The translations under genes were made by a program, and so were the position numbers. A stretch of 64,000 bases of DNA from Burkholderiaceae bacterium (GTDB lineage: Bacteria > Pseudomonadota > Gammaproteobacteria > Burkholderiales > Burkholderiaceae_E). Location: assembly GCA_016710525.1 (NCBI GenBank), contig JADJVQ010000013.1, positions 51,123 through 115,122 of the forward strand. The letters run 5' to 3'. Shown piece by piece: positions 46,720 through 56,385 of the stretch. Each line of letters begins with the position of its first letter. The stretch's first letter is position 1. The notes below the pieces were generated by a model. The model was not told where the DNA came from, made no database searches, and was given only the letters and a program-made list of their open reading frames with translations.

Positions 46720-49700
46720 TCAATAGCGAAAGCGATACGCCACGCCCAGTTCCCGGCTGCCGCGGGGGTTTCCGGGCACAGCGCTGATGGCGCTGGCGAA
46801 CAGGGTGAGCCGATCGGCGCCGATCAGCGAACCGGTCAGGCCGGCCCGGAAGTTGTAGCCCGACCCGGTGAGCGAATTGCTGCGCAGGCCAGCCTCGGCG
46901 TAAGGGCGGATCGCCCGAGTCTGCCCGAAGTTGCTGCTCTCGCCCACCGACACCGACAGATTCGCCTGCGAAGAGGAAGCCGGGATCCACAACGTGAACG
47001 GATCGCCGACCGAACTGCCGGCGAGGCCCGTCACCAGCGCGTCGAACTGGCGCTCGGCGCTGTAGTTCGAGCGTACCAGCGACAGTCGGAACGTCACATC
47101 CGGATAGTCGAGACGAAACCGGTGACCGACTTCGACTGCGCCGACCAGGCCGTCGCCCAGAGCGGTGTCCAACTGGGTTCGAAACCGTGCCGCCGACACG
47201 TTCAGCGACACGTACTCGCGGGCGGTGGCCTCCCAGGTCAGCCGCAGGTCCAGATGATCCTTGCTCGCACCGACCCGCAGCAGGGCCAGTTCGCTGGCCG
47301 TCTGGCGCAGGCCTGCCGTGCCCGCCATCTGCCAGCGGCCGGGCGTGCCGAGCTGCCATTGCAGCTGTGCGCCAACCACGTTGCGCACCGACTCGCGGTG
47401 CGAGACCCGGGCCAACCACCAGCCGTCGTCGACCGGTCGGCGCAGGCCCAGCGCGATCCGGCGTTCGGTGCCGGGCACGCCGGCGAGCTGCGTCGTGTCG
47501 GATGATCTCAGGCGCAACTCGTCGAACTCGCCCAGCACCGACCAGCCGGAACTCGCTGTCCAGGCGGTTTCGGCGCGCAGGCCGTGGATGCGCAGGGCGC
47601 CCTGTTCGACGCCCCCGATGCCGACCTGGCCGAAGGAGCCGGCTTCGCTGAACGTGTCCATCACACGCTGATGGGCATCGGGATTGTCCGGTCGCGAACC
47701 CAGCGTGTCGAACGCGAGCGTCTGGGCCGACGCATAGCGGCTGGTCACGCGCATGGCATCGATGCTCTCGAGCTTGGGCAGCCAGTCGGGCATGTCTTCG
47801 AGCATCTTTTCCAGTCGGACCCGGTCGCGCGAGACCAGGGCGAGCGCGAGCTGCGCCCAGGCCGGCCGGCTCAGATCATCGGCGTACCGTGACAGCAGCC
47901 AGCCGCGCGCCGAATCGAAGGACTCCCGGGTCATCAGATACGAGACCACCAGTTCGCGCACCGCGGCCTGCCGCTTGTCGGCAGCGACCGGCGCCGGCTC
48001 GAGGGACTCCGCGGGCGGCTGGCCCAGCGGCAGCAGTCCGGCGATGCGCTGCGCGAGCGCCGGCAGGTCGGCGGGCAAGGCCTGGGCCTGGCTGGCGCCG
48101 ACCGGCGGGCCGGGTGTCGCCGGCGACAGCGCGGACACCGGCGAGTGGTTCGCGCCGGGCCGTGCCATGGCGCTGGCTGTTTCGTCGAGCATGCCGCGCA
48201 GCAGCTGGCGGGCCTCGTCGCTGGGGCTGAACTGCAGGGCCAGCGCGACCACCCGTTCGCGCGAGGCCATGCGCGCATCGTGGGTGCCGCTCACCGCCGC
48301 GGGACGCAGTTCGGTCCATGCCCGGCGGCGCAGCGTCCACGCCGCATCGTGGCGTCCGGCATCGCCCAGCGCATCGGCATAGGCCAGCCACCACAGGTAG
48401 TCATTGGCCTCCCGCGCCTTCTGGTGGAAGTACGGCACCGCCCGCTGCGGTTCGTTCAGTGCCATGTAGGCTGCCCCGAACGGCGCCCACAGCACCGGTG
48501 TGGCGGCAGCCATCGGTTCGAAGCGGCGCAGCGCCTGGCGCAGGGCCAGGGCGTCGCGCTGCGCCAGCAGCAGCCAGACCAGCTGGGCGGGGCCGTGAGG
48601 CTCGCCCGGTCTGAGTTCGATGGCGCGTTCCAGGTCGCGGCGGGCCTCGCCGAATCGCCCTGCCGCCTGGCGGTGGTCTGCCCGCGCGCGCAGCAGGCTG
48701 GGGTCGCTCTCGAAGCGGTCGCGCTGCGCGGCGTTCAGGCTGTCGAGCAGGCGCTCCAGGCGCGGATAGTCGCGCAGCGCCAGCAGCAGGCCGTAGACGC
48801 GCTCGAGCTGCCCCGCATCGCGGTGCTGGTACCAGCCGAACTCGCTGACATCGGCGGCCGCGCGGATCGAGCGCCCTTCGGCCAGCATCGACAGCTCGCG
48901 CAGATCCTCGGGACTGGCCGAGCGCAGCCGCAGCAGCTGCAGGAACGACAGGATCGCGTCGTCCTCGCGCTGCAACCGGGTCGCCAGGCGGGTATGCAGG
49001 TCCCAGAAGCCCCACTGGCGTTCCTGCTCGTCGCCATAGCGTGCAGGATCGCTGGCCATCGACCGCATCGGCTGCAGCACCGCGAAGGCGTCGGCCAGCC
49101 GGGACTGGCCGTACAGCAGGTTGGCCAGCCGGGTCGTGATGTCGGCCCGCGGGCCGTCGGCGGCCAGCACGGCGCGCAGCTGCTGCTCGAGCAGGCCGAC
49201 CTTGCCGCTGATCTGCGCCAGGTCGGTGATGCGATCGCGCAGCACGGTCGTGGTTGCCGCCCCGCGGGCGTCGATGCGCGAACGCAGCCAGCTGATCGCC
49301 TGCTCCGGCTGGCCCAGGTATTCGTAGGTTGCCGCGACCCGCAGATCGCGCTCGTCGCTGGGCGGATTGGCCTGCACTTCCCAGCGCAGGAAGCTCATCA
49401 GTGCCTCATGGTTGTGGGTGGCTTCGGCCAGCCGCCTGACCTGTTGCCAGGCGGGCGCTTCCCCAGTGGTCGTGGCGATGTGCAGCCACTGGACCAGGGC
49501 GATCGGCGATCGGTTGGACCATTCCGCCACCTGCGCCAGGCGTTCCCGCCAGGCCCGCGAGCCCGGCGCCTGGCGCACCGCCGACTCGGCCACCCGCAGC
49601 GCGTCGGCCAGATTGCGATTGCCGACGAACACATCGAAGGCGAGCCGGTAGGCGGCCTCGTCGAAGGGCAATTGCGGCGTCGCGCCCTCGCTGGGGGCGG

Positions 49701-51078
49701 TGGCCGGAGGATCGATTGCGTTGGCGTTGGCGTTGACGTTGGCGGAGACGTTGGCGGAGACGACGGCGATCGGTGCGGCCACCTTCACGGGCACATCGGC
49801 CGCCGCGCTCGTCAGACGTGCCGATGCCGGCCGGCGCACCGGAGCAGGCTCGGACCGCGGGTGCGCGACCTTGCCAGCCACCTTCGCCGGCGGGGTCGTC
49901 TGGGCACGACTGCTCTGAGGGGCGCGGGCGGCTGCCGTCCTGCCGGCCAGTGCCTTATGGGCCAGTGCCTTATGGGTCGGCGACTTGCCGGCCGACGACC
50001 TGCCGACCGGTTGCTTGCCGACCGGTGGCTTGCCGGCCAAAGATGAGCGGACGGGCGCCTGGCGTGTGCCGACCCGCATGAAGCCGCCGTCCTGGCGCAG
50101 CGATGTTGCCCCGGGAAGGCTCGAGCCATCGGGTCCGCTGCGGCCTTGGGCGGCCCGCAGCCAGAGTTCGAGCATCGAGAACTGCAACATGGCGCGGGCC
50201 CACTGTTCGGCAAGATCGGGGCGCCGGGCTCCCAGCGCCAGACGGACCAGCTCTTCGTAGAGGGCGCGGTCGGGTCCGGCCAGCGCCAGGCGCGGTTCGA
50301 CCTGTTCCAGCAGCTCGGCGACCCGGTCGGCCGAGCGCATCGCCCGCATCGCGCCGCGCAGGTAGGTCCGCCGCTCGGTGGTGTCGCCGGCCGCATCGAA
50401 GGCTCGCCAGTAACAGGCCGCGGCCAGGGCCGGTTCGCTCTGCGCCATCGACAGCGCCGCCATCTTCGCGAACCACTGATGCGGTTGGATCACCCGCGGA
50501 TCCTGGACCTGTGCGCGCAGCAGTTCGAGCGCGAGCCTGGGATCGTCGATGCCCATGGCCTGTTCGATCAGACCTGCCGAGGTCACCGGGGACGTCCGGT
50601 CCGCGCCGCGTGCGCGCATGGCCCGGCTCAGTTCGGCCAGCAGTTCGGCGCGCAGCGGGCTGTCCTCCGGCAGGGACCAGGCCTTGCGCTCCAGCACCAC
50701 CAGGCGCTGGTGTTCGGCGGCTCGGCGCAATTCGCGTTCGCCGCCGCGAATCGCCTCGAGCGCGCCGAGCGCCTCGTCGTAACGGCCGATCAGGGTGAGG
50801 TGGCGCGCCAGGGTCAGGCGCAATGGCCAGTCGTCCGGTTTGGCCGACAACCATGCGCGCAGGTACGAAATCGTCAGCAGATCGGAGCGATCGGCCCGGG
50901 CAAGCTTGTTGGACAGATCCTGGCTGGGGAAGGCCAGCAGCAGTACCAGCGCGAGCGCCGCTGCAAACAGCGGCACGATGCCGGGATGGAACAGCCGCTG
51001 ACGGCGGTGGTCAGCAGCGGACTGATACCACGGCCCCGTTTCGGGCAGCCGCAAGCGCGATCGGGTAGTGGACGACAT
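46720..51078 (-). CDS. pelB: Pel outer-membrane export protein PelB
   Basis: 1,452 residues. One N-terminal transmembrane helix (about 33-50), many tetratricopeptide-like helical repeats, and a C-terminal outer-membrane beta barrel ending LGVAYRFRY. It carries Pel across the outer membrane with PelA and PelC. Longer than the Pseudomonas protein because of an Ala/Lys/Pro-rich insert at about residues 335-470 with tandem repeats. The ATG overlaps the pelA coding end by 68 bases. Confidence 0.94.
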   Translation of the reverse strand: MSSTTRSRLRLPETGPWYQSAADHRRQRLFHPGIVPLFAAALALVLLLAFPSQDLSNKLARADRSDLLTISYLRAWLSAKPDDWPLRLTLARHLTLIGRYDEALGALEAIRGGERELRRAAEHQRLVVLERKAWSLPEDSPLRAELLAELSRAMRARGADRTSPVTSAGLIEQAMGIDDPRLALELLRAQVQDPRVIQPHQWFAKMAALSMAQSEPALAAACYWRAFDAAGDTTERRTYLRGAMRAMRSADRVAELLEQVEPRLALAGPDRALYEELVRLALGARRPDLAEQWARAMLQFSMLELWLRAAQGRSGPDGSSLPGATSLRQDGGFMRVGTRQAPVRSSLAGKPPVGKQPVGRSSAGKSPTHKALAHKALAGRTAAARAPQSSRAQTTPPAKVAGKVAHPRSEPAPVRRPASARLTSAAADVPVKVAAPIAVVSANVSANVNANANAIDPPATAPSEGATPQLPFDEAAYRLAFDVFVGNRNLADALRVAESAVRQAPGSRAWRERLAQVAEWSNRSPIALVQWLHIATTTGEAPAWQQVRRLAEATHNHEALMSFLRWEVQANPPSDERDLRVAATYEYLGQPEQAISWLRSRIDARGAATTTVLRDRITDLAQISGKVGLLEQQLRAVLAADGPRADITTRLANLLYGQSRLADAFAVLQPMRSMASDPARYGDEQERQWGFWDLHTRLATRLQREDDAILSFLQLLRLRSASPEDLRELSMLAEGRSIRAAADVSEFGWYQHRDAGQLERVYGLLLALRDYPRLERLLDSLNAAQRDRFESDPSLLRARADHRQAAGRFGEARRDLERAIELRPGEPHGPAQLVWLLLAQRDALALRQALRRFEPMAAATPVLWAPFGAAYMALNEPQRAVPYFHQKAREANDYLWWLAYADALGDAGRHDAAWTLRRRAWTELRPAAVSGTHDARMASRERVVALALQFSPSDEARQLLRGMLDETASAMARPGANHSPVSALSPATPGPPVGASQAQALPADLPALAQRIAGLLPLGQPPAESLEPAPVAADKRQAAVRELVVSYLMTRESFDSARGWLLSRYADDLSRPAWAQLALALVSRDRVRLEKMLEDMPDWLPKLESIDAMRVTSRYASAQTLAFDTLGSRPDNPDAHQRVMDTFSEAGSFGQVGIGGVEQGALRIHGLRAETAWTASSGWSVLGEFDELRLRSSDTTQLAGVPGTERRIALGLRRPVDDGWWLARVSHRESVRNVVGAQLQWQLGTPGRWQMAGTAGLRQTASELALLRVGASKDHLDLRLTWEATAREYVSLNVSAARFRTQLDTALGDGLVGAVEVGHRFRLDYPDVTFRLSLVRSNYSAERQFDALVTGLAGSSVGDPFTLWIPASSSQANLSVSVGESSNFGQTRAIRPYAEAGLRSNSLTGSGYNFRAGLTGSLIGADRLTLFASAISAVPGNPRGSRELGVAYRFRY
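49718..49761. repeat. Short tandem repeats inside pelB
   Basis: A 6-base GTTGGC/GTTGAC series passes into two perfect 12-base GTTGGCGGAGAC units (49738-49749, 49750-49761), encoding the SANVSANVNANANA stretch of PelB. Confidence 0.75.
49947..50040. repeat. 15-bp tandem repeats inside pelB
   Basis: Two perfect 15-base units CCAGTGCCTTATGGG (49947-49961, 49962-49976) followed by degenerate 15-base TTGCCGACCGGTGGC-like units, coding for KALAHKALAG and KPPVGKQPVG-type residues. Confidence 0.7.
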
Positions 51079-53908
51079 GACCGCGCGATTTTAATGCGAT
51101 TTCTGAGCTGTCGATTGCTTTCCCATTGATTTGTCTAGAGTTTACGCTTACTGAACAACGTTCATCGTGGGCCAGAAGCACCTCGCCGGCGACCGTCGCG
51201 GTGAATCGCATCCGCAGGCTGTCTCCCTGCGCAGGCAGGGCATCGAGCCGGCCATTGGCCGACACCACCTCGGCGCGACCGGCGGGCCGCCGCTGCCCGC
51301 TGGCCGACATCGCCAGCCATGCCCGGGCGCCGCCCAGGTGAACGTAATCGCCGCCCGGCCCTGCGACCCAGCCCAGGACCGACTCGCTGGCCGCCAGATC
51401 GATGCGCTCTCCCTGGCCGGCGGGCAGGCGCAGGTTGCGCAATTGCCCGCTTCCGGCGATCCGCCAGCGCCGGGCGCCGGCCACTTCGCGCCCGATCGCC
51501 ATGTCTTCGAAGTCGAGCACCTTGCGGATGTATTCCGAGGCGAAAACCGGGTGCACCGGACGCGCCAGCGCCCAGTCGTAGACCCTTCGAAGCGCCACGA
51601 TCGAGGCGCCCTTGCTGGCGGCATACGTGTGGTAGTAGATGTTGATCGGCTTCAGGCGCAGGGGTTCCTCGGTGATCTCGAAGGTTTCGATCACCTGCTC
51701 GAAGCCGAAGAAGGGGCCGGTCCACAGGTTGGTGTAGACGTTCTCGTTCTGGTTGGGTGCGTAGATCTGCAGCCAGCCCTCCTTGCGGATCGACATCGGC
51801 GCGACCAGCGAGAGCGTCGGGTTGCGGCGAGTGGCGACCGTGTCGCCGCCGTTCATGTTCAGCAGACCGCCTTCCCAGGCGGTGCGCAGGGCCTGGGCCG
51901 GCGGCACGCAGTCGCCGGTCCACAGGAAGACCGCCGTCTTCTTGCCGGGCGGCGCCAGTCGACGATCGATGTAGGCCGCCGACCCGGTGATCTCGCTGGC
52001 CAGATTGAACTGGTAGCCCGGCAGCTTCAGCGAGTACTCGCGCACGGTGTCCGTGGTGGCCGGGTTGGCGGCGGCTGCGTCGGCCGCCCGGGTGATCGCG
52101 TGCCAGCGAAAGGGATGCGAACGCGAGTGCGAGGCGATCTCGACATGCGGCAGTGCGAAGATCCGCCGCGCAATGGCCTCGAGTTGCGGCGCGAGTTCCG
52201 GGAACAGTCCCTGTTCGGAGATCTCGCCCTCGATCACCGAGACGGTGTGCGGCACCGGGTAGCGCTCGATGAACTCGCGCCGCATCGCCTCCGACGCAAA
52301 GGGCGCCCCGGGAATCTCGGCCCGCGACGGAAAACCATCGCCGTCGATGTGGATCATCAGCAGCCGCCGTCCCGTCTCGGTGGTGGGATCGGGGACCGGC
52401 ATCGCCGGCAGGCGAAGCGCCTGGCGGATGAATTCGATCGGGTGGATGACCCAGCGGCTGAAGTTGTCGCCGCCCAGCGTTTCGAGCGTGAAGGGGCGAA
52501 ACGCGAAACCACCCCAGGGCGTGATGGCCGCGCCGTCGATCTCCTGGCCGCGGGCATCTCGAACCCGCAGCAGCGAGCGCGATCCGAGCGGCGCCTGCAG
52601 CGCCAGGACGCTCTGGCGCACCGGCCGCGGCTCCCATTCGAAGCCCATCATCGGATCGCGCTGTGCGATCGTCATCGGCGCGACCAGGCGGGTGTCGAGT
52701 CCGCGGAATCCCATCCGGGTGCCCAGACGCCCGCTGATCGAAAACCCCGGTGTGTTGAACAACGCGAGCGGCACCCTCTGATCGAGCAGCCGGGTGGCGA
52801 ACTCGGTCCAGGAGGCGTTCTCGCCGGAGGCCGAGGACTCCAGCCAGGCAACCACACCCGCGTAACGGTCCGAAAGCACTCCCTCGGGCAGACGTTCACG
52901 GGTGATGTCGAGCAGGTCGACCCGGTAGCCCAGGTACTGGATCGGCATCACGATCGACTGCTGGGCGGGGCTGCTGTGCGCCTCCCCGTCGAAGCTGGTG
53001 TCGTGCACCACCAGGACCCGGCGCGGCATCAGCTCCAGGCTGCCGATGCCGACCATCGACAAGGCGCCATCGCTGACCCAGGGCACGATTCCCAGGCTGG
53101 CGATGCGCCGCGCGTTCTCGCGCATGGCGTCGCGGTCACGCGGGTCGGTGTAGTCGATGGCAATCGCCGGCAGTCCGAATTCGGTGACCTTGGCAAACTG
53201 GCCCAGCAGCCACTGGCGGTCCTCGTCCGGCACGCTTTCGTAGGCGCGCGCGGTCGCGTTCCAGCGGCCGAACAGCGATTCGGCCGCCACGCCGGACAGC
53301 CAGCGGTGGGTCCGGGGCAGGATCTCGAAGCCGCGATTGGCGATCAGGCGCAGCTGCGGATGGCGGGCGGCCAGCGCGGCCAGCGCGCGCACCATGCCGT
53401 CTTGCTGGGCTTCGCGCTCGGCCGGCGTGGCCGAGCCGGACAGGTAGGCGTCCATGTTGTCCAGGAACACGCCGCGAAAGCCGCGCTCGACCAGCGGCGT
53501 GATCACCAGGTCGACGAACAGCCGCGGCCATTGCGGATGGCGCTGGTCGATCAGCTCGCTGCCCCACACGGCATTGCGCCCGCGCAGCATGTCGGGAGGC
53601 ATCGCCGCGAAATAACCGCGCGAGCGCTGCACCTCGCCGATCGAGACGTACGCATACAGCTCCGAGCGCTGCTGGGAGTCGGCCCGATGGCGGGCGGGGT
53701 CGGCGCCATGATCGGGGTCGATCACGACGATGTCGAACAGGCGCAGCGCAGCCAGCGGCGCGTTGGCGCCGTAGTGGAAGGCGATTGCCGGCGCGGGCAC
53801 CCGCAAGGTGGCCGGTGCGGCGCCGGGCGCGGACTGCGCATACGCGATCGCCCCGAACCCGAACCCCGACAGCCACCCGAACAACATCACCACCAGGAAA
53901 CGATTCAT
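51011..53908 (-). CDS. pelA: Pel hydrolase/deacetylase PelA
   Basis: 965 residues, periplasmic. Signal peptide to AYAQ, a GH114-like hydrolase domain (about 45-280, with FRGVFLDNMDAY and NRGFEILPRT), a middle domain, then a CE4-like deacetylase domain. The latter has metal and catalytic residues Asp522 (HIDGDG), His594 and His598 (SHSRSHPF). It deacetylates and trims Pel during export. First gene of pelABCDEFG. ATG 53908 gives the signal peptide; the divergent lgt gene starts 138 bases away. Confidence 0.96.
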   Translation of the reverse strand: MNRFLVVMLFGWLSGFGFGAIAYAQSAPGAAPATLRVPAPAIAFHYGANAPLAALRLFDIVVIDPDHGADPARHRADSQQRSELYAYVSIGEVQRSRGYFAAMPPDMLRGRNAVWGSELIDQRHPQWPRLFVDLVITPLVERGFRGVFLDNMDAYLSGSATPAEREAQQDGMVRALAALAARHPQLRLIANRGFEILPRTHRWLSGVAAESLFGRWNATARAYESVPDEDRQWLLGQFAKVTEFGLPAIAIDYTDPRDRDAMRENARRIASLGIVPWVSDGALSMVGIGSLELMPRRVLVVHDTSFDGEAHSSPAQQSIVMPIQYLGYRVDLLDITRERLPEGVLSDRYAGVVAWLESSASGENASWTEFATRLLDQRVPLALFNTPGFSISGRLGTRMGFRGLDTRLVAPMTIAQRDPMMGFEWEPRPVRQSVLALQAPLGSRSLLRVRDARGQEIDGAAITPWGGFAFRPFTLETLGGDNFSRWVIHPIEFIRQALRLPAMPVPDPTTETGRRLLMIHIDGDGFPSRAEIPGAPFASEAMRREFIERYPVPHTVSVIEGEISEQGLFPELAPQLEAIARRIFALPHVEIASHSRSHPFRWHAITRAADAAAANPATTDTVREYSLKLPGYQFNLASEITGSAAYIDRRLAPPGKKTAVFLWTGDCVPPAQALRTAWEGGLLNMNGGDTVATRRNPTLSLVAPMSIRKEGWLQIYAPNQNENVYTNLWTGPFFGFEQVIETFEITEEPLRLKPINIYYHTYAASKGASIVALRRVYDWALARPVHPVFASEYIRKVLDFEDMAIGREVAGARRWRIAGSGQLRNLRLPAGQGERIDLAASESVLGWVAGPGGDYVHLGGARAWLAMSASGQRRPAGRAEVVSANGRLDALPAQGDSLRMRFTATVAGEVLLAHDERCSVSVNSRQINGKAIDSSEIALKSRGHVVHYPIALAAARNGAVVSVRC

Positions 53909-54045
53909 CGACGACCTGTCTGCAGCTTGACGCTCGCGCGGGCGGGTTCGCCGGCGCGGCAATGGGGCGATCCGCCGGCGAGCGGGGATTGCGCCGTGTC
54001 AGAATACCGCGCCGCATTCTACGGAAAGCCCGCATCCGCGACGCC

Positions 54046-54858
54046 ATGTTCATTCACCCTCAATTCGATCCGATCGCCCTGCAACTGGGCCCGGTTGCCG
54101 TGCGCTGGTATGGCCTGATGTACCTCGTGGCCTTCCTGGGCTTTTTCCTGCTGGGCCGCCTGCGGCTGTCGCGTGGCCCGCACGCCGCGCTCACCGGCAT
54201 GAACAGCCGCGACCTCGAAGACCTCCTGTTCTACGGCGCCATGGGGGTGGTCCTGGGCGGGCGCCTGGGCTACGTGCTGTTCTACAAGCCGGCCTACTAC
54301 CTGGCGCATCCGCTCGAGATCCCCGCGGTCTGGCAGGGCGGCATGGCGTTCCACGGCGGGCTGCTCGGGGTGATCGTGGCCATTGCACTGTGGAGCCGCC
54401 TGCGGGGCAAGACCTTCTGGCGGGTCATCGATTTCGTCGCGCCACTGGTGCCGATCGGGCTGGCCGCCGGGCGACTGGGCAACTTCATCAACGGCGAGTT
54501 GTGGGGTCGGCCCACCGGTGCGGACTGGGGCATGGTGTTTCCGCAGGCGGGCGATGCGCTGGCCCGCCATCCTTCGCAGCTCTACCAGTTCGCAGGCGAA
54601 GGGCTGGCGCTGTTTGCGCTGTTGTGGTGGTACTCGGCCAAGCCTCGGCCGCCAGCGGCGGTGTCGGGCATGTTCCTGATCGGTTACGGCACGTTCCGGT
54701 TCATGGCCGAGTTTGCGCGCCAGCCCGATGCGTTCCTGGGCATCCTGGCGTTCGGCCTGACCATGGGCCAGTTGCTGTCGCTGCCGATGATCGCCGCCGG
54801 TCTGCTGCTGTGGCGCTGGGCGCTGCGCCGTGGCGCCCTGATTGAGCAGGCCGGCTGA
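54046..54858 (+). CDS. lgt: Prolipoprotein diacylglyceryl transferase
   Basis: 270-residue inner-membrane enzyme that moves diacylglycerol from phosphatidylglycerol to the lipobox Cys of prolipoproteins. Motifs: RWYGLMYLVAF, LGYVLFYKP, VWQGGMAFHGGLLG, and the Lgt signature GRLGNFINGELWGRPT, then RHPSQLYQ and RFMAEFAR-QPD. Seven transmembrane helices. ATG 54046 is the only start that gives the family N-terminus. Confidence 0.97.
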   Translation: MFIHPQFDPIALQLGPVAVRWYGLMYLVAFLGFFLLGRLRLSRGPHAALTGMNSRDLEDLLFYGAMGVVLGGRLGYVLFYKPAYYLAHPLEIPAVWQGGMAFHGGLLGVIVAIALWSRLRGKTFWRVIDFVAPLVPIGLAAGRLGNFINGELWGRPTGADWGMVFPQAGDALARHPSQLYQFAGEGLALFALLWWYSAKPRPPAAVSGMFLIGYGTFRFMAEFARQPDAFLGILAFGLTMGQLLSLPMIAAGLLLWRWALRRGALIEQAG

Positions 54859-54953
54859 TCGGCGGCACAGGGGAGCCCAGGCGCGACAGGCACGGGCTGA
54901 CCGGCGCGCGCCGGCGCGGGAAAGCGAGCACGATCACCACGGGAGCACCGACG

Positions 54954-56361
54954 ATGTTCGAACGGATTCGCCAGGTTCGCCGCAACGCCCGGGAACGGGT
55001 CGATCTGACCCGCCTGCTCGAGCTGTGCCGCCAGCTGCTCACCGAGCGCGGCGAGTCCAACAGCGTCACCCTCGCCAGCCAGGCGATGGAGCGATACCGG
55101 GGCCTGTCTGCCGAGGCGCTGGATCGTTTTTTCGAGGTGCTCGCGCTCGAATTCGATCCCGACCCGGGCGAGGTGCTGCGCCTGGCCGAACGTTACGCGG
55201 TGAGCCGCGTGCCGGCCAACCTGATCGCGCTGTCGCGCGCCGCCGAGCCGCCGCGCCAGGAGCTGCTGCGCCGCCTGAACCGCGGTGCGGCCGGCACGGC
55301 CACCATCGTAAAGATGCGTGCGCAATTGCTGACGCGGTTGCGCCAGCATCCGGAGTTCGCGGCGGTCGATGCCGATTTCGGCCATCTGCTCGCGTCCTGG
55401 TTCAATCCGGGATTCCTGCAACTGCAGCGCATCGACTGGCGCTCGCCCGCCCACCTGCTCGAGCAGATCATCCATCACGAGGCGGTCCATGAAATCGACG
55501 GCTGGAGCGACCTGCGCCGGCGCCTGGAGCCCGACCGCCGGCTGTTTGCGTTTTTCCACCCGGTACTGCCGCAGGAGCCGCTGATTTTCGTCGAGGTCGC
55601 GCTGTTGCCGGTGATGCCGCGCGCGATTGCGCCGCTGCTCGATCGGCGCGAACCGGCACGCCCGGACTCGCAGCGCATGAAGGTGGCGGTGTTCTATTCG
55701 ATCTCGAATTGCCAGCCGGGGCTGCGCGGTGTGAATCTGGGCAATTTCCTGATCAAGCGGGTGGTCGAAGAACTGCGCGATGAATTTCCCAACCTCAAGA
55801 CCTTCTGCACCTTGTCGCCGGTGCCGGGTTTCGCCCATTGGCTCGGCCACGCGGACGAGTTGCGATCCTCTCGGCTTAAGCCCGCGGCGCTGGCCTCCGT
55901 GCGAGCGGACCTGCTTGCGTTTCGCGAGGCGCTGGGCAAGGACGGACCGGAGAAGGCCGGATTGGACAAGGCCGCCCCCGCGAAGGACGGTGCTGCCCGG
56001 GAAGCAGGCCGGCAAGGAGTCTGGCGCGAAAGAATCCACAGGCGGCCAGGGTGCCGAGAGCGGCGCTGCGCAGGCAGCCGAGGCGGCGCAAAAGCGACTG
56101 GCCCGCTTGTGTGCGTTCTACCTGCTGAGCAGCGCCGAGGGCGATTCGGCACTCGCCGATCCGGTCGCGCGCTTTCACCTGAACAACGGAGCGCGGCTGG
56201 AGCGCATCAACCCGATGGCCGACCTGTCGCGAAAGGGCCTCAAGCAGGCCCATGGCGTGATGGTCAACTACCTCTATGATCTGGAAGAAATCGAAGCCAA
56301 CCATGAGCGGTTCATGAGCGGCGAAGTGAGCGCGGCCCGCGCCGTCACCTCGCTGCTCTGA
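54954..56361 (+). pseudogene. Malonyl-CoA decarboxylase, interrupted by a frameshift
   Basis: About 468 residues in two frames. The N-terminal helical domain and the acetyltransferase-like catalytic domain to about 55995 are in one frame (FNPGFLQLQRIDWRSPAHLLEQIIHHEAVH; FYSISNCQPGLRGVNLGNFLIKRVV with catalytic-region Ser249/Ser251). An extra C in GCCCGGG at 55995-56000 moves the last 120 residues (CAFYLLSS; DPVARFHLNNGARLERINPMADLS with the catalytic His) to the +1 frame. The break lies in a Lys/Ala-rich linker. Converts malonyl-CoA to acetyl-CoA. Next to a binding protein and malonyl-CoA ligase: a malonate catabolism module. Confidence 0.9.
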
Positions 56362-56385
56362 GAATCACACCCGGAGGAGACACCG

